Assembly (NCBI GenBank): GCA_946965045.2
Contig: OX337230.1
Span: 4,154,001 to 4,218,000, forward strand
Direction of reading: 5' to 3'
Length of the DNA: 64,000 nucleotides
Source: Epithemia pelagica
Lineage: Eukaryota; Bacillariophyta; Bacillariophyceae; Surirellales; Surirellaceae
Part shown: piece after piece, positions 32,901 to 42,865 of the stretch
Layout: each line of letters starts with the position of its first letter
How positions within the stretch are numbered: the first letter of the stretch is position 1
Position numbers and translations under genes: made by a program
Notes under the pieces: model-generated
Seen by the model: only the letters and a program-made list of their open reading frames with translations
The model's database searches: none
Told to the model about the DNA's origin: nothing

Positions 32901-35501
32901 TTGGCGACCGCGGCCACCTCCACAACGGGTCCATTCAAACCCCAAATCAAGTGTTGGACAAAGTGATGAAAGGCACCCTCCCGCAACAAGTCCACGCGAC
33001 AGGAAGGATCAAAACTGAGTATCGAGGCCCAAATATTGACCAACAAACTCTTGTATTCGGGAGACTGCAACATTTTCATGACATAGGGGAAAATGCCCAG
33101 ACTCAGCGACAAATTGACGGCCCAATGACCCAAATCCAAAAATCGTCGCAGCAATTCCAAGGCTCGCACTCGCAGGACCGGGCTCAGCAAGACTTGCAGG
33201 ACGACGGGAAGTTGTTCCGGTGGTTCCAGGTCCCCTCGTGCCAATCGTTGTTTGTGGATTTCGGAAAAGCCCAACCATACTTCAAAGGCGGTGAGTTGCT
33301 CACTGAAAAAGGGCGATGACACACTGGTAGTTTGAGGCGCAATGACGCGAGGCGGTCCCGACTCGGCGGCCGAAGGATCGGACTGCGACGACGACTCGTC
33401 TCTGGTCGTCGTTGGACTGGTGGTTCCAGTGTTGTTGCTGCGACTCGTTTTGGTGGGCAAGAGGCCATCGGAAATGAGTTGAAAGAGCATGGTTTCACAG
33501 GCCAAATCCCAGGCTTCCCAAAGAGCGTGTTGGGCCATGCCCGATGGCAATGGAGGATGCGACACGGGTGTACAACCGAGGGATTGCAAAATGCGGTCGG
33601 CCAACAAAAAGTTGCGAAACATGCTGGCCACCAACAAATCTTGTCGAAACAAGCGATGAAACAAGGCCTTGGGCAAGACATTCCAGGCAATCGAATCGGT
33701 CACGGCGGTAAAAATCCAATTGAGTTCGCCCAATGGCGTTTTGCGATCATTGGCCTTGCCGGGGATGGAATCCAACGTCTTGGGGTCCACGACGGAGGAC
33801 ATGGAGGGACTGCGCAAGACAAACCACAACAAGGCAATCCGAATCGGTGTCGTCAAGCAAGACGTAAAGACATCGGCAGGATATTCGGGAGTCATGGGAA
33901 TCCATTCCTGTTCGGAACAGGCACACAAGACAATGGTTTCACGGACCCATTGACTGCTTTGTTCCTCCATATCAATCGATCCATCCGGCAAGAGGGGAGG
34001 AGTGGTGGTCAGTGTGGGGGGAGTATTAGTGGTCGTCGCTGTTGTATCCGACAGGGGACAGGTCCAAAAGGGCACGAGAATGCCAGCCGCCGAACAATCC
34101 AACACGACAATACTGGGGACACCCAACCATTGTCGCAAATCGGCCACGGCCAAGGGAATGTATTCCCGATGTTTCTTGTCAAACACCCAGACTTCTCCAT
34201 TGGCGGTCGGTCGTGGCACACCATGACCATTGTAATGCAATAACAATCGTCTGTTCCGTATACCACAACAGCAAATAGTTTGCAAAGCATCTTGTCATGT
34301 TAGATCTTGATCCTCAGATCCATTTCTCACTTCAATTCTCCGTCCTGCACACATGTATGTATCTGTATAATATACATTATTCAATTCTCGTTGGCTTTTT
34401 GCTCACACGTACTCGGTTTTGGCTTGTCGTCGCAAGGACAGGCAGAGTTCTCGCACATCTTCGACGGTGGGATCCAAGGCCTTTTTGTATTTGAGAGGAC
34501 GTCCCGTTCGGGCCAATTGCCATTTGGCATATTGTTGTTCCAATCGTTCCACAATCAATCCCTTGGCCGCCGATCGTGAAATGGTACGAGGATCGGTCCA
34601 ACATTGCAAGACGGCACAGGGATGAGGTTTGGTCACATCGGGTGGATCTATCATAGAATCGAATATATAGAAACCCAAACCAACCAACAAACCAAAGCAA
34701 CAAGGTTGAGAGAGAATTCAACAAGGAACCAATAGCAAGCACAACACGAAACCGAATCGACACTGCGAGCCACAACACACGGCTCTTTTGGAACGAAATG
34801 AGAATAGCACCCTCTGTTGTTCCACAGAACAAACCGCAGGCCTACGCTATATACTATTACGTACCGGTTCCAGGATTGAGGGCCATGACCAATCCCACAC
34901 CGACCGTTCTCATGCGATCCTTGAGTCTCCAATCGGGTTTGATCATCGAACTAGCAGTCGTAGTATTTGTGGAATCCTCCTCCTTGTTGCGAGTGGAATC
35001 CCGCTGGTGTCCCTGTGTGGCCGCGGCTTGTGTTGGTTCACTGATTGCGCCGCCGGGTGATGAAGAATGGGAGTTCCAACGGGCAGTGCTGGTGGTTGTG
35101 CTGCCAGTGGTGGTGTTGGTCGTCATCGGTTCCGTCCAGGCCGCTGCTGTGGCATCGGCCGCTGGACCCAAAAACAAGGACGAGGCCGCACTCGAATGTC
35201 GTTGATGCTGTTGTGTTGGTGGTTGGGGCATGCCAAACAATGATCCGACTCGTGTCACAACACCTCCTGCCGCCGTATCGGCTTCATTTTGGACGAAGCT
35301 TGTTGTTGTCGTCGGATTGCCTTGTAATAAATTGCCATGAGATGCATTTCGCAATGGCTTATTTTGGGGGTGCAAAATGTGGCGTCGTCCACCCACATGA
35401 CTCGAAGGATCTTGGTAGTGTTGTGGTTGTTGCTGCCGTACCTCGGATGGTTGCAAGTAGGGAGCTCGGGTTCGTTCCAGATAAAATTCCTTCAAGACCA
35501 T
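29960..35501 (-). CDS. RAPTOR: RAPTOR, regulatory subunit of TORC1 (three exons)
   Basis: Exons 35501-34865, 34647-34407 and 34250-29960 are joined by introns of 217 bp (GTACGT...ATAG) and 156 bp (GTGAGC...ACAG). Phases agree and give 1722 residues. The start ATG is 35501. Exon 1 ends in WRLKDRMRT and exon 2 carries DPPDVTKP and a CWTDP block. Exon 3 starts with LLLHYNGHGVPRPTANGE. Together these are the RAPTOR N-conserved (caspase-like) domain, which presents substrates to TOR kinase. A central HEAT-like region follows (about 600-1100) with a Gln/Pro/Met-rich insert, and WD40 repeats close the protein, ending in DSFIGLYKLAGF. RAPTOR scaffolds TORC1 in the cytosol and on lysosome/vacuole membranes, coupling nutrients to growth. 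The first ~180 residues are low complexity and the true 5' end could differ. Confidence 0.93.
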
Positions 35502-35969
35502 GTGTGTGGACTACTTCTACTTCTCTCGAGATGTGTGTGTGTACAATCAAATCCAAAAAGTCTATTGCTCGGATGCTATCTAGGTAATAGGAATGCCGCA
35601 GATTCTGTGATGGCGGATTCTCGTCGTCGGCCATGGTTCGCTACGAATCGCGACTGGATCCATCGGATCATCCAATCATCAGTCGCCGTTTGATTCTTTG
35701 GATAGTTAGCAAACTTTAGCAAAGCTACCCCAGTCTTTGGGACATGGTATTACAAGAAGAGACGAAACAAAGTCAAGTGTATTGTGCCAATAGGAAAGAG
35801 GTGACATAAGCATCAAACAGGGAAATTCCCTGGTGGTTCCATTACACTACATCTATACTGTGCAGGGAACAAAGAGAGAGAGTGTGTGTGTTTTGAAGGA
35901 TCCATCAAAACAACAGTGAAATGAGGTGAAAACACTAATTGGTACGCGTCGTTCGAAACCGCGCACTGT
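35502..35969. other. Intergenic between RAPTOR and the FCP gene
   Basis: No convincing gene. A short minus-strand frame with ATG at 35634 overlaps RAPTOR exon 1 in another frame. It may be leader sequence. Confidence 0.4.
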
Positions 35970-36678
35970 TTAGTGTCCTGGAAGGTATCCCGAGGGAAGG
36001 ATGGAGTTGCCCAAGACTTCATGGGTGATCAAACCGGTGATTCCCATCATGGCGGCACGTCCTTGGTTGATTTCCGTGTTGCGTTTTCGGAGCTTGGTGG
36101 CATCGTCAAACTTGTCCCAGCCAAAGTCCAAGGCACCGTTGCGGAAATCACCAATGAATTCGGCCTTGCCAAAGGCATCGCGATTCACCATTTCGGCCAC
36201 GGCAAAAAAGGCCAACATTTGCAACAAGACCACCTTGCCTTCGGGAGTCGTGTGCATGGCCGGAAAGGCGGCCAAACCGTCCGGAATCGATTCGGCACCG
36301 GGGAATCGGATTCCGGCGGCCGTCACCAAGTAACCCACCACGGCCAACATGGACACACGGCCGTGCTTGATTTCCACATACCGCAATCGGTCAAATCGCT
36401 CTTGGTCTTCGTCGGCCAACAAACCGAGGGGATCAAAGAAACCAAGCTGTAATCCATTGGAATGAAAGAGTATCATCAAGCGTCCAACAACAACATGAGT
36501 GCTTTTTCCCAAGGAACAAACGTTTCGACCAGGACATTTTGTCTCGACTTACAGGAGCAGTGACACCGGGTTCCGAGGCAAACTTGTTGGCGGCCAAGGA
36601 GGTCGTGGAGGCCTTTTCGGAAGTAGGGGCAAAGGCAGCAGCCGAAGCAAGGAGGGTGGCAAACACAGCAGTCTTCAT
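35970..36678 (-). CDS. Fucoxanthin chlorophyll a/c-binding protein (FCP, Lhcf type)
   Basis: Two exons, 36678-36553 and 36446-35970, are separated by a 106-bp intron (GTAAGT...TACAG), giving 200 residues. ATG 36678 is chosen because it starts a classic bipartite presequence, MKTAVFATLL...AAAFAP: signal peptide for the chloroplast ER, then the ASAFAP-type cleavage site with Phe needed for plastid import in diatoms. The mature protein has the Lhc chlorophyll-binding pattern: LGFFDPLG, RYVEIKHGRVSMLAVVGYL in helix 1, a second membrane helix (QMLAFFAVAEMV), and EINQGRAAMMGITGLITHE in helix 3. It binds chlorophyll a, c and fucoxanthin in thylakoids and harvests blue-green light. Splicing right before LGFFDP is supported by frame continuity. 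No other FCP is in the window. Confidence 0.96.
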
Positions 36679-36813
36679 GGTGATTCTTTGTTCGGTTGAT
36701 AGTGGGATGAACTTGAAACACACCTGCTTGTCGCAAAGATCGCGAGTTCAACTTGTTCTTCCTTCAAAGACGACAAGACAAACGAATCCAGACAGACTCC
36801 AGACACGAGACCA

Positions 36814-37536
36814 AAAAAAAAAAAAAAAACAATAGTCTATTTTAACGCTGCCGCACTTACCCGCTCGGAGTAAGCCGACCGACGCGCCGGGCCTAAAAGA
36901 AGGCGAGGACTAGCTACCAGTGCGCTGGGCAGCGTGTTAGGTAAACGAGAAAAGGCTTGCAGAGCGAAGGATCACTGGCCTCCAGGTGTTAATCCAGGAC
37001 CGAAGTGATATGGAAGACGTGTCAATGGTAAAATGTTGATCAAGCGAAGAATAGAACAAGGTCTGGTCAGATGGGTGAACAAGGTGGCGCATGTTGTACA
37101 GCGCGGTAACCTCCCGTTGGGCTTGGGCGTAGGCAGCAATTTCTTGAGTTTCAGGATTTGTGCCATGGGTATCTTCGTTTCGGCGAAGCCAAAGACGATG
37201 AGCATGATGCCAGATAATTTTGATGGAGCCGGATACGAAGAAGTGGCCCCGAAGTTTCGGTGACGTGAAATCGTGAGATTTGAGGTGGGAATCTTGAATG
37301 GACGCCCAGTGGGTGCTCATGCGACCATAAAAGAGCTGTTTCCAGCCAATGATATTTTGAGTGGTGAGTAAAGGATAGAGGTGGGAAGCATAGGATGTGG
37401 GAAGAGGAGTATCGTCCAACCAGTGATGAAGAGCGTCGGACCAGACACGAGACCATTTGGGTACGGGTTCGGTATCGGCGACCCCATTAAAGCGACCAAA
37501 TACTTCATTGGGTCGCGGGGGAAGTTTTCCTCCCAA
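36814..37536 (-). mobile_element. 5'-truncated LINE-like retrotransposon, C-terminal part
   Basis: The minus-strand frame ending at 36937 matches the C-terminus of the larger ORF at 61221-64000: HFFVSGSIKIIWHH against HFVTGSIKIMWKH, AYAQAQREVTALY against AYAQAQREVCALY, and LRSWINTWRPVI in both. The 3' untranslated sequence is also shared (CTATTTTAACGCTGCCGC, GACGCGCC). The copy ends in a run of 17 A on the plus strand, that is poly(T) on the coding strand. A 15-bp direct repeat starting CCAGACACGAG occurs at 36799-36813 and 37441-37455 and may be a target duplication, although the open frame continues about 80 bp beyond it. Confidence 0.75.
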
Positions 37537-37561
37537 TCAACACGCAATCCACCCACACACC

Positions 37562-38021
37562 ATGAGGAAAATGACTAGGAGAGTGTTGGTGGTACCACTC
37601 TTGGTGGTGGTTCTACTACTACTACAACACACTCAAGGAGGCTATGCTCCCAAGGAAGCACCCGATCTACCAGCCGATGTGAGAAGTTGTTGTTGTTTGT
37701 GTTTGTGAGAGTTTGTGTGTAAAGTGTTTCCTCACGCCACCACCCACATGTGTTTGTCTCTCTGCTCGAACCCTCCAGTTTTGTCCCAAAGCAACGGGAG
37801 ATGTGACTGCGACAACGGGAGGTATGTAACGTGATAATTTGGTGGATATCCATCCGACGTGGCGGCGTTCGTGTCTCTCATGGTCCTTCTGTTACTACTT
37901 AGAATGCATGTGTCACTGGCAAGATCGCCGTGGATGCGTGGGATCGGCCTGTCAATATCAAATGGGTCTCGCGTTCTATCATTACTCCTGCAAAGACTGT
38001 CGATGTATTGCCGAGCCGTAG
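37562..38021 (+). CDS. Small secreted cysteine-rich protein (three exons)
   Basis: Exons 37562-37678, 37779-37821 and 37903-38021, with introns of 100 bp (GTGAGA...CTCCAG) and 81 bp (GTATGT...TACTTAG). Phases 0 and 1 fit and the product is 92 residues, ending in TAG. The N-terminus MRKMTRRVLVVPLLVVVLL is a clear signal peptide, likely cleaved after QHTQGG or nearby. The mature part is ~65 residues with eight cysteines spaced as FC, ECMC, GC, AC, SC, DC and RC, enough for four disulphides. I recognise no family. Secretion or cell-wall location is inferred. No single exon is long enough to be noticed as a gene. It begins only ~25 bp from the LINE remnant, so its promoter may lie partly in transposon sequence. 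The exon model is inferred from splice sites and cysteine content and needs RNA support. Confidence 0.65.
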
Positions 38022-38168
38022 AGCTGGGGAAGCGGCATGTTGAAACCGAGAGCTCTTTTGATGGGAATCGACTTGTCGTCACGAGTGGACGGGCCTCTCT
38101 CCGGTAATCATCACCTCTTTTGCCTGAGAAAAGTCTGAAGGAATGGGACAAGATACACATCCCATATA

Positions 38169-38625
38169 TCGCTGTGTTTCGTTCGGTGGTGATTGACAAA
38201 GGTGCAAAGGTCCAATGGTATTCTAGGGCGGCCAGGTTGTGGAATGACGGCCAATCAGCTGAAGAACGATATATAGTATGTACAACAGATTTATTCGAAT
38301 GGATTCGTCTTTGTATTTATACAAACGCAGCAAGCGTATTTACATAGCATCCACCCCTCTTACTCTCTTTGTTCAAGCCCCACTGATTCCTCCTTCGCCT
38401 CGTCCATGGTTTCTTCTTCGTCTTCTTCGAGAGGGAGGACAAGCCTTTTTTGCGGTTTCACATAGGATACTAGCAGCATGTCCTCTTTTTGAAAGGATTC
38501 GTCACAGTCGGTAAATGACCCCATTCGTCCAACAAGTCATTATCATCATCATCTTCTTTTTCTTGGACAATTGTGGTGCTGGCACGTGTAACGTAGGAAC
38601 CAACACGGTCTTCACTTTCTCCATC
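38169..38625 (-). pseudogene. Duplicated 3' fragment of the acidic-tail membrane protein gene
   Basis: This segment matches 41842-42280: the 3' flank and the C-terminal coding part of the gene at 42056-42865. DLLDEWGH and the acidic DDDD run are recognisable, but the frame is broken after it and the N-terminal half is absent. No function is expected. Confidence 0.65.
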
Positions 38626-38753
38626 TGGGACTACTAAGATGCCAAGTGGGCCAAGTTGCTGGAGGAAAGCAGGCACTCTTCCCATTATTGGGATGAGCAC
38701 GGATATGGATCCTTAATCTCTTGGAAAAGCGTCTTGTCCTGTTCCATGAGCTT

Positions 38754-38867
38754 GTCGTTGACGTTCTTGTTCTTTTCCATGAGCTTGTTCTCGAGAGTTT
38801 TATCCTTTTCCTTGTATAAAACTCTCAAGAACAAGCTCATGGAAAAGGACAAGAAGACGTCAACGAC
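38754..38867. repeat. Long inverted repeat (hairpin), arms ~50 bp, loop 14 bp
   Basis: The left arm 38754-38802 is complementary to 38817-38867 with few mismatches. It includes CTTTTCCATGAGCTTGTTCT and its reverse complement AACAAGCTCATGGAAAAG. The minus-strand reading of the left side gives a heptad-like KLMEK-DKTLE pattern, so this looks like part of a coiled-coil-coding repeat duplicated head to head. Confidence 0.8.
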
Positions 38868-39446
38868 AATCAAAATTAAAACGTGCAGTCAAATCGATGA
38901 CCCAGGCCTTGCCCAAAAGGGTGAGATCTATTCTTCCAGCTGCCGCACGCACGTCGCAACGTGACGCCGACCGACTGCCCTGGCACTCGGAATCATGGAG
39001 CGGGGGGACAGCCCGCTTGTGACAAGGGGCCACATAGACGAACCGCTTTTTCGGGCCCCACATCTAGCCCTCCCAACCACCTTATCACAGCGGACTCGAA
39101 CCCTGGACCCTGGACACCCAGGAACCGAGACCATCGTGAGCAAAGGTCCGAACCAGCGGCTGGTGACCTTACTGATACTCAATTCGAATTTTAGATTCGG
39201 TCGCCTTTATATTCGGTCGCATATAGTCACCAGAATGCGCTAAAATCGCAATGCGGTGCTGGAGGAAAAGTTTTGTGGTGAGCATGAACTCATCAAAATC
39301 GCGCTTTGGGGCGTCGATAGAATGGACCCTGATGAGTACAGCAGCTTCGTGAGTCTCAAGTCTCAACATTCACCCCTACTTGGGGGTAGGAAAAAGAACC
39401 GAACGGTGGTGTGGAGTGTGGAGTCCATTTGCCGTTGGCAATTGTC
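38868..39446. other. Intergenic, possible tRNA-derived SINE remnant
   Basis: No gene seen. On the minus strand near 39080-39110 is GGTTCGAGTCC, a perfect match to the Pol III box B consensus, with a weak box A-like TGGTCTCGG upstream. The T-stem does not pair properly, so it is not a functional tRNA. Confidence 0.3.
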
Positions 39447-41156
39447 ATGTCGGACGACGAGTTGGAGGCAGCAAAGACTGTATATATTGGACTACACGGA
39501 AATGAGGAAGGCTTCGATAAGTATTTTTCTCCTGGAACGAAGGTTTCTGAAATGACAGCAGCGGAGCTGCTTCAGCGACTTTCGATATCGAAGCCGTTCG
39601 CAGTCGACGACCATGTCATGTCGCCGGACGTGTACCACCAGAGACTTGCAGAGAATTTTTTGAAAATGGAGGAAGCAAATTTTATCGAAACTGTCGACAA
39701 TGGCGAGTTTGCCGCGTGTACTGATCTTCTCCTGCAGTGTCTTGACAGTCAAGACGATCTTCAGCCAACCCGTACATCGGCTCTCGTCTTGGAACGCTGT
39801 AGGCGCGGGGGCAAGACGTTTATGATCTCAGCCTTGGCCAGGAACTTGGCCCAAACAGTCAAGGGGAAAGACGTGTATATCGTGCAAATATCCCTAAATG
39901 GTGTCACACCCTATCAACCATCAGAGACGGCACTCAATGCAGTTTTCTCTCGCGTCGCCTATTTCCTTGCCAATCCGAAGGATCGTTTCCCGGCTTTCTG
40001 CAAGAAATACTCGGACTTCTCCTCTGTTGGAAGATGGCTTGAACAAAATCATATTGTTCTTTTAATAGACGAGCTCAATGTCATACCCAGCAACGCCAAG
40101 GGCTATGATGAGATGAGCGCCGTGCTGGATTTTCACGTGGCATCGAAAGGAGGTGCCCTTCTTTACTCGACACACCACAGCATTGAGCAAGATCTACTTC
40201 GAGGACGTCGACAGGGTTCTGCCTCAAAGTTGTCACATCGCGACCATAGATGGATGAGCATTCCTCGTATTGAAACTGAGGACCAACTCATTCGCAAGGG
40301 TACTTTTCAGTTCGGTTTTTGGTCCGCTGTACTCCGCGCCCGAATCCCCGCTTTGATTTGCCAAGACCAGTTTGCCATTGCTCGATATGCTGAAGAAGAC
40401 GGCAAAATGTTAGAAGATCGACAGATTGCTTTGGCTGCTGTGCATACGGGCGATTCTAGTGGTTTAAAGCCTGGTCGAGATTTGTTTCGGTCATACTCTT
40501 ATCATGGGAAGCAAGGCACCCAGCTGCTTCTATGGCCTCCTTTCATGATAGCCCAGCGGTCGGTGCTTGGCAAAAATTCTCCTCCTCTTCGAGAGATTCT
40601 CGAGCATCCAGAAATGAATGAAGCAAAGGCTTTCGAGGCGCTTGTGGAGCTTTCTGTCATTACCCGTCTGTTGTCGAACAGCAAGAATCGTCACAGATTC
40701 GTTCCGCGACACCCATTGGTTACCGATGACAACAGCTTGGATGCTACAGAAATCATGCATGTCCACAAGGGAAACGAGGACATTGAATCACTTCGCAAAG
40801 CAGTAGAGAGTGCTTTTCCACGCCAAACGGCAGTTCATGTACGTCAAGTGGTCGCAATCCCTCTCTACGATCAGTTTCCCAAGTATGACTTTTTCTTACT
40901 TCATCGCCGTAGCCGATTCCAAAACTGGAGTGTAACGGTGGGGTATCAGTGCCAGACGACGCCATCTTATCCTGATAAAACGCATGCAGCAGAGACCAAG
41001 CAAGTAAAACTGTCGGTATGGGTTGAAGGCAAGTGCCCTGGATCACGGAGTAAGAACGAAACAACCCACGGCTGGGAGATGATGGACGATGCGGAGCTCC
41101 AAAACTTTTTGGGCGCGTCTTTTTACCATTCTCTGGAACAAAATAATTCCCTCTGA
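39447..41156 (+). CDS. Crinkler/RHS-like P-loop NTPase
   Basis: A 569-residue ORF from ATG 39447; an in-frame GTG at 39411 is not used. Around residue 115-125, LERCRRGGKTF is a Walker A-like loop of the kind found in Crinkler and RHS NTPases. VLLIDELNVIP near residue 205 is Walker B. The C-terminal region has PKYDFFLLH followed by VTVGYQCQ, the layout of a PD-(D/E)xK nuclease in which the expected Lys after Gln is Gln, so nuclease activity may be lost. Crinkler-RHS-type proteins occur widely in eukaryotes, linked to defence or conflict and, in oomycetes, to effectors. No signal peptide is seen. A further open frame (41089-41475) overlaps the 3' end in another frame and may be a displaced C-terminus. 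Its family identity is moderately sure, its role unknown. Confidence 0.6.
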   Translation: MSDDELEAAKTVYIGLHGNEEGFDKYFSPGTKVSEMTAAELLQRLSISKPFAVDDHVMSPDVYHQRLAENFLKMEEANFIETVDNGEFAACTDLLLQCLDSQDDLQPTRTSALVLERCRRGGKTFMISALARNLAQTVKGKDVYIVQISLNGVTPYQPSETALNAVFSRVAYFLANPKDRFPAFCKKYSDFSSVGRWLEQNHIVLLIDELNVIPSNAKGYDEMSAVLDFHVASKGGALLYSTHHSIEQDLLRGRRQGSASKLSHRDHRWMSIPRIETEDQLIRKGTFQFGFWSAVLRARIPALICQDQFAIARYAEEDGKMLEDRQIALAAVHTGDSSGLKPGRDLFRSYSYHGKQGTQLLLWPPFMIAQRSVLGKNSPPLREILEHPEMNEAKAFEALVELSVITRLLSNSKNRHRFVPRHPLVTDDNSLDATEIMHVHKGNEDIESLRKAVESAFPRQTAVHVRQVVAIPLYDQFPKYDFFLLHRRSRFQNWSVTVGYQCQTTPSYPDKTHAAETKQVKLSVWVEGKCPGSRSKNETTHGWEMMDDAELQNFLGASFYHSLEQNNSL

Positions 41157-42055
41157 TTTGAGTTTGCGGGTCGACGAGGAAGTGAGTATAGTCATTGGGT
41201 TGCTTTTTTTTGGAGAACGAGGACGGCGTCCAATGTTCCGGCTGTTCGTTTCTCACAATCTTGAGGCGCGACACAAAACCCACAACTGGAAGACTTTGTT
41301 CTCTTTCGTATTCACAAGCGCTTCAACAGATGATGAGTTGGACGATGCCTTTGACACCGTCTTGGATGCAATCCAAGACAGCACTGCCCCAAGAAATATC
41401 GGTCTGTTGGCCGTAAGTTGGGATGAAACCGCTGGAGTCATTTGTGAATCAGTCATGCCGGAACCTGACTTTTAAAACAGTACCGTCGTTCCATGGAGTG
41501 ACCTCGATGAGGGCAATGGTCTCGCATTTCGTGGAACCATTTTGGTTCACGTGACAGCAACAACCACTGAAGTTGGAACATTCCCGGTGGTAGGCAAAGT
41601 TCCATCATCTCTAATGTTGCATCAACGATATGAGTCTGCATAGACGGTATCAACCATGGCATTACCTGGTTGCAATGATTTGATTGCAGGATGGCAGTTT
41701 ACACCTACAAACCGATTGCAAGGAGTAAGGGTTATCCAATCAACGACTGAAACCTTTCGCCGCAGAACCTCCATTCGACGGTAAAACTTTTATGCTTGAC
41801 TCACACACTGTCGTCCCGGATTGTCTTAAAGTCATGGGCATCCGCTGTGTTTCGTTCGGTGGTGATTGACCAAGGTGCAAAGGTCCGTTGGTATTATTCT
41901 AGGGCAGGTTGTGGAATGACGACCGATCCGTTGAAGAAGGATAAATAGTATGTACAACAGATTCATTAGAATTGATTCGTCCTTGTATCTATACAAACGC
42001 AGCAAGCGTATTTATATAGCATCCACCCCTCTCACTCTCTTCGTTGAAACCCCTT
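41157..42055. other. Region after the NTPase gene, with a leftover open frame and duplicated flank
   Basis: A frame at 41164-41475 has coding-like composition (STDDELDDAFDTVLDAIQ) but no proper start and no known domain. It could be a lost exon of the NTPase gene. From 41842 the sequence is the copy shared with 38169 onward. Confidence 0.35.
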
Positions 42056-42865
42056 TTATTCCTCCTCCTCTTCGTCCATGATTTCTTCTTCTGGGAGGGT
42101 GGACAAGCCTTTTTGTGGGTTCACAGAGGATATTAATAGCACGTCCTCTTCTTGAAAGGATTCATCAAAGTCGGTAAAATGGCCCCATTCGTCCAACAAG
42201 TCATCATCATCATCGTCTTCGACAAGTCGGCTGCTGGCACGTGTGGAGTAGGAACCATCACTGTCTTCACTTTCCATTATGGCACCCTCTGACGAACAGA
42301 GGGAGGAATCCGAAACTCTTGTCGTGGGACCAGACTCTCCTTGTTTTCTTCTTTTGGTTTGGAATCGGAAAATGAATGGGAGCAAGCCAAACATGAGTGT
42401 GGAGGAAAAGCCATGATAGTGGAGTTTGAGAATCTCACACAGTTCGGTTCGAACCACTGGAACCTGCAGGGCCAAGATCAAGACGACCATGGCTTGAATC
42501 AGGCAAATGTGGTCCTGTGCTTGGAGTTGCTGCCTACTGGTGAAACAATCATGGACTGGATTCTGTGGCAGTGCTGGTTGGGGAGACTCGGTGCAGTCCG
42601 AAGAAGAAGAAGAAGCAGCATACTCGCTGCTGCTGCTACTCCGAAACGGGGATTGCGGTTCCGCGAGGGAAAGAGTAGACAGGGAATCGCAATGGGTACT
42701 ACAAGGCATTTTCTTCATGGCTTGAAAGGATCTTCGAAGCGCAGGAGAACGACGAGAGGAACTGAGGAGCGACGAAGAGGACGAGGAGAGGAGGGACCCC
42801 TCACTCTTTTTTGGCTCCAAGGGCTCCATCATCATTATCAAGGTTGCTGCCTGGGAGTGTCCCAT
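42056..42865 (-). CDS. Unknown membrane protein with acidic C-terminus
   Basis: A 269-residue ORF from ATG 42865. The N-terminus is Ser-rich (runs of Ser with Arg), followed by one or two hydrophobic segments around residues 120-168 (LIQAMVVLILALQVPVV and a second after HYHGF). The C-terminal 100 residues are acidic: SRLVEDDDDDDLLDEWGH, FDESFQEEDVLL, then EEEE at the end. I recognise no family. The C-terminal third is duplicated as a broken fragment at 38169-38625, and both copies share the 3' flank, which argues that the segment is a real duplicated unit. Confidence 0.5.
   Translation of the reverse strand: MGHSQAATLIMMMEPLEPKKSEGSLLSSSSSSLLSSSRRSPALRRSFQAMKKMPCSTHCDSLSTLSLAEPQSPFRSSSSSEYAASSSSSDCTESPQPALPQNPVHDCFTSRQQLQAQDHICLIQAMVVLILALQVPVVRTELCEILKLHYHGFSSTLMFGLLPFIFRFQTKRRKQGESGPTTRVSDSSLCSSEGAIMESEDSDGSYSTRASSRLVEDDDDDDLLDEWGHFTDFDESFQEEDVLLISSVNPQKGLSTLPEEEIMDEEEEE

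Noticed and set aside
33332-34243. 303-codon plus-strand ORF
   Set aside because: Antisense to RAPTOR exon 3, which has clear homology on the other strand.
39060-39180. tRNA gene on the minus strand
   Set aside because: The box B is good but the T-stem and acceptor stem do not pair.
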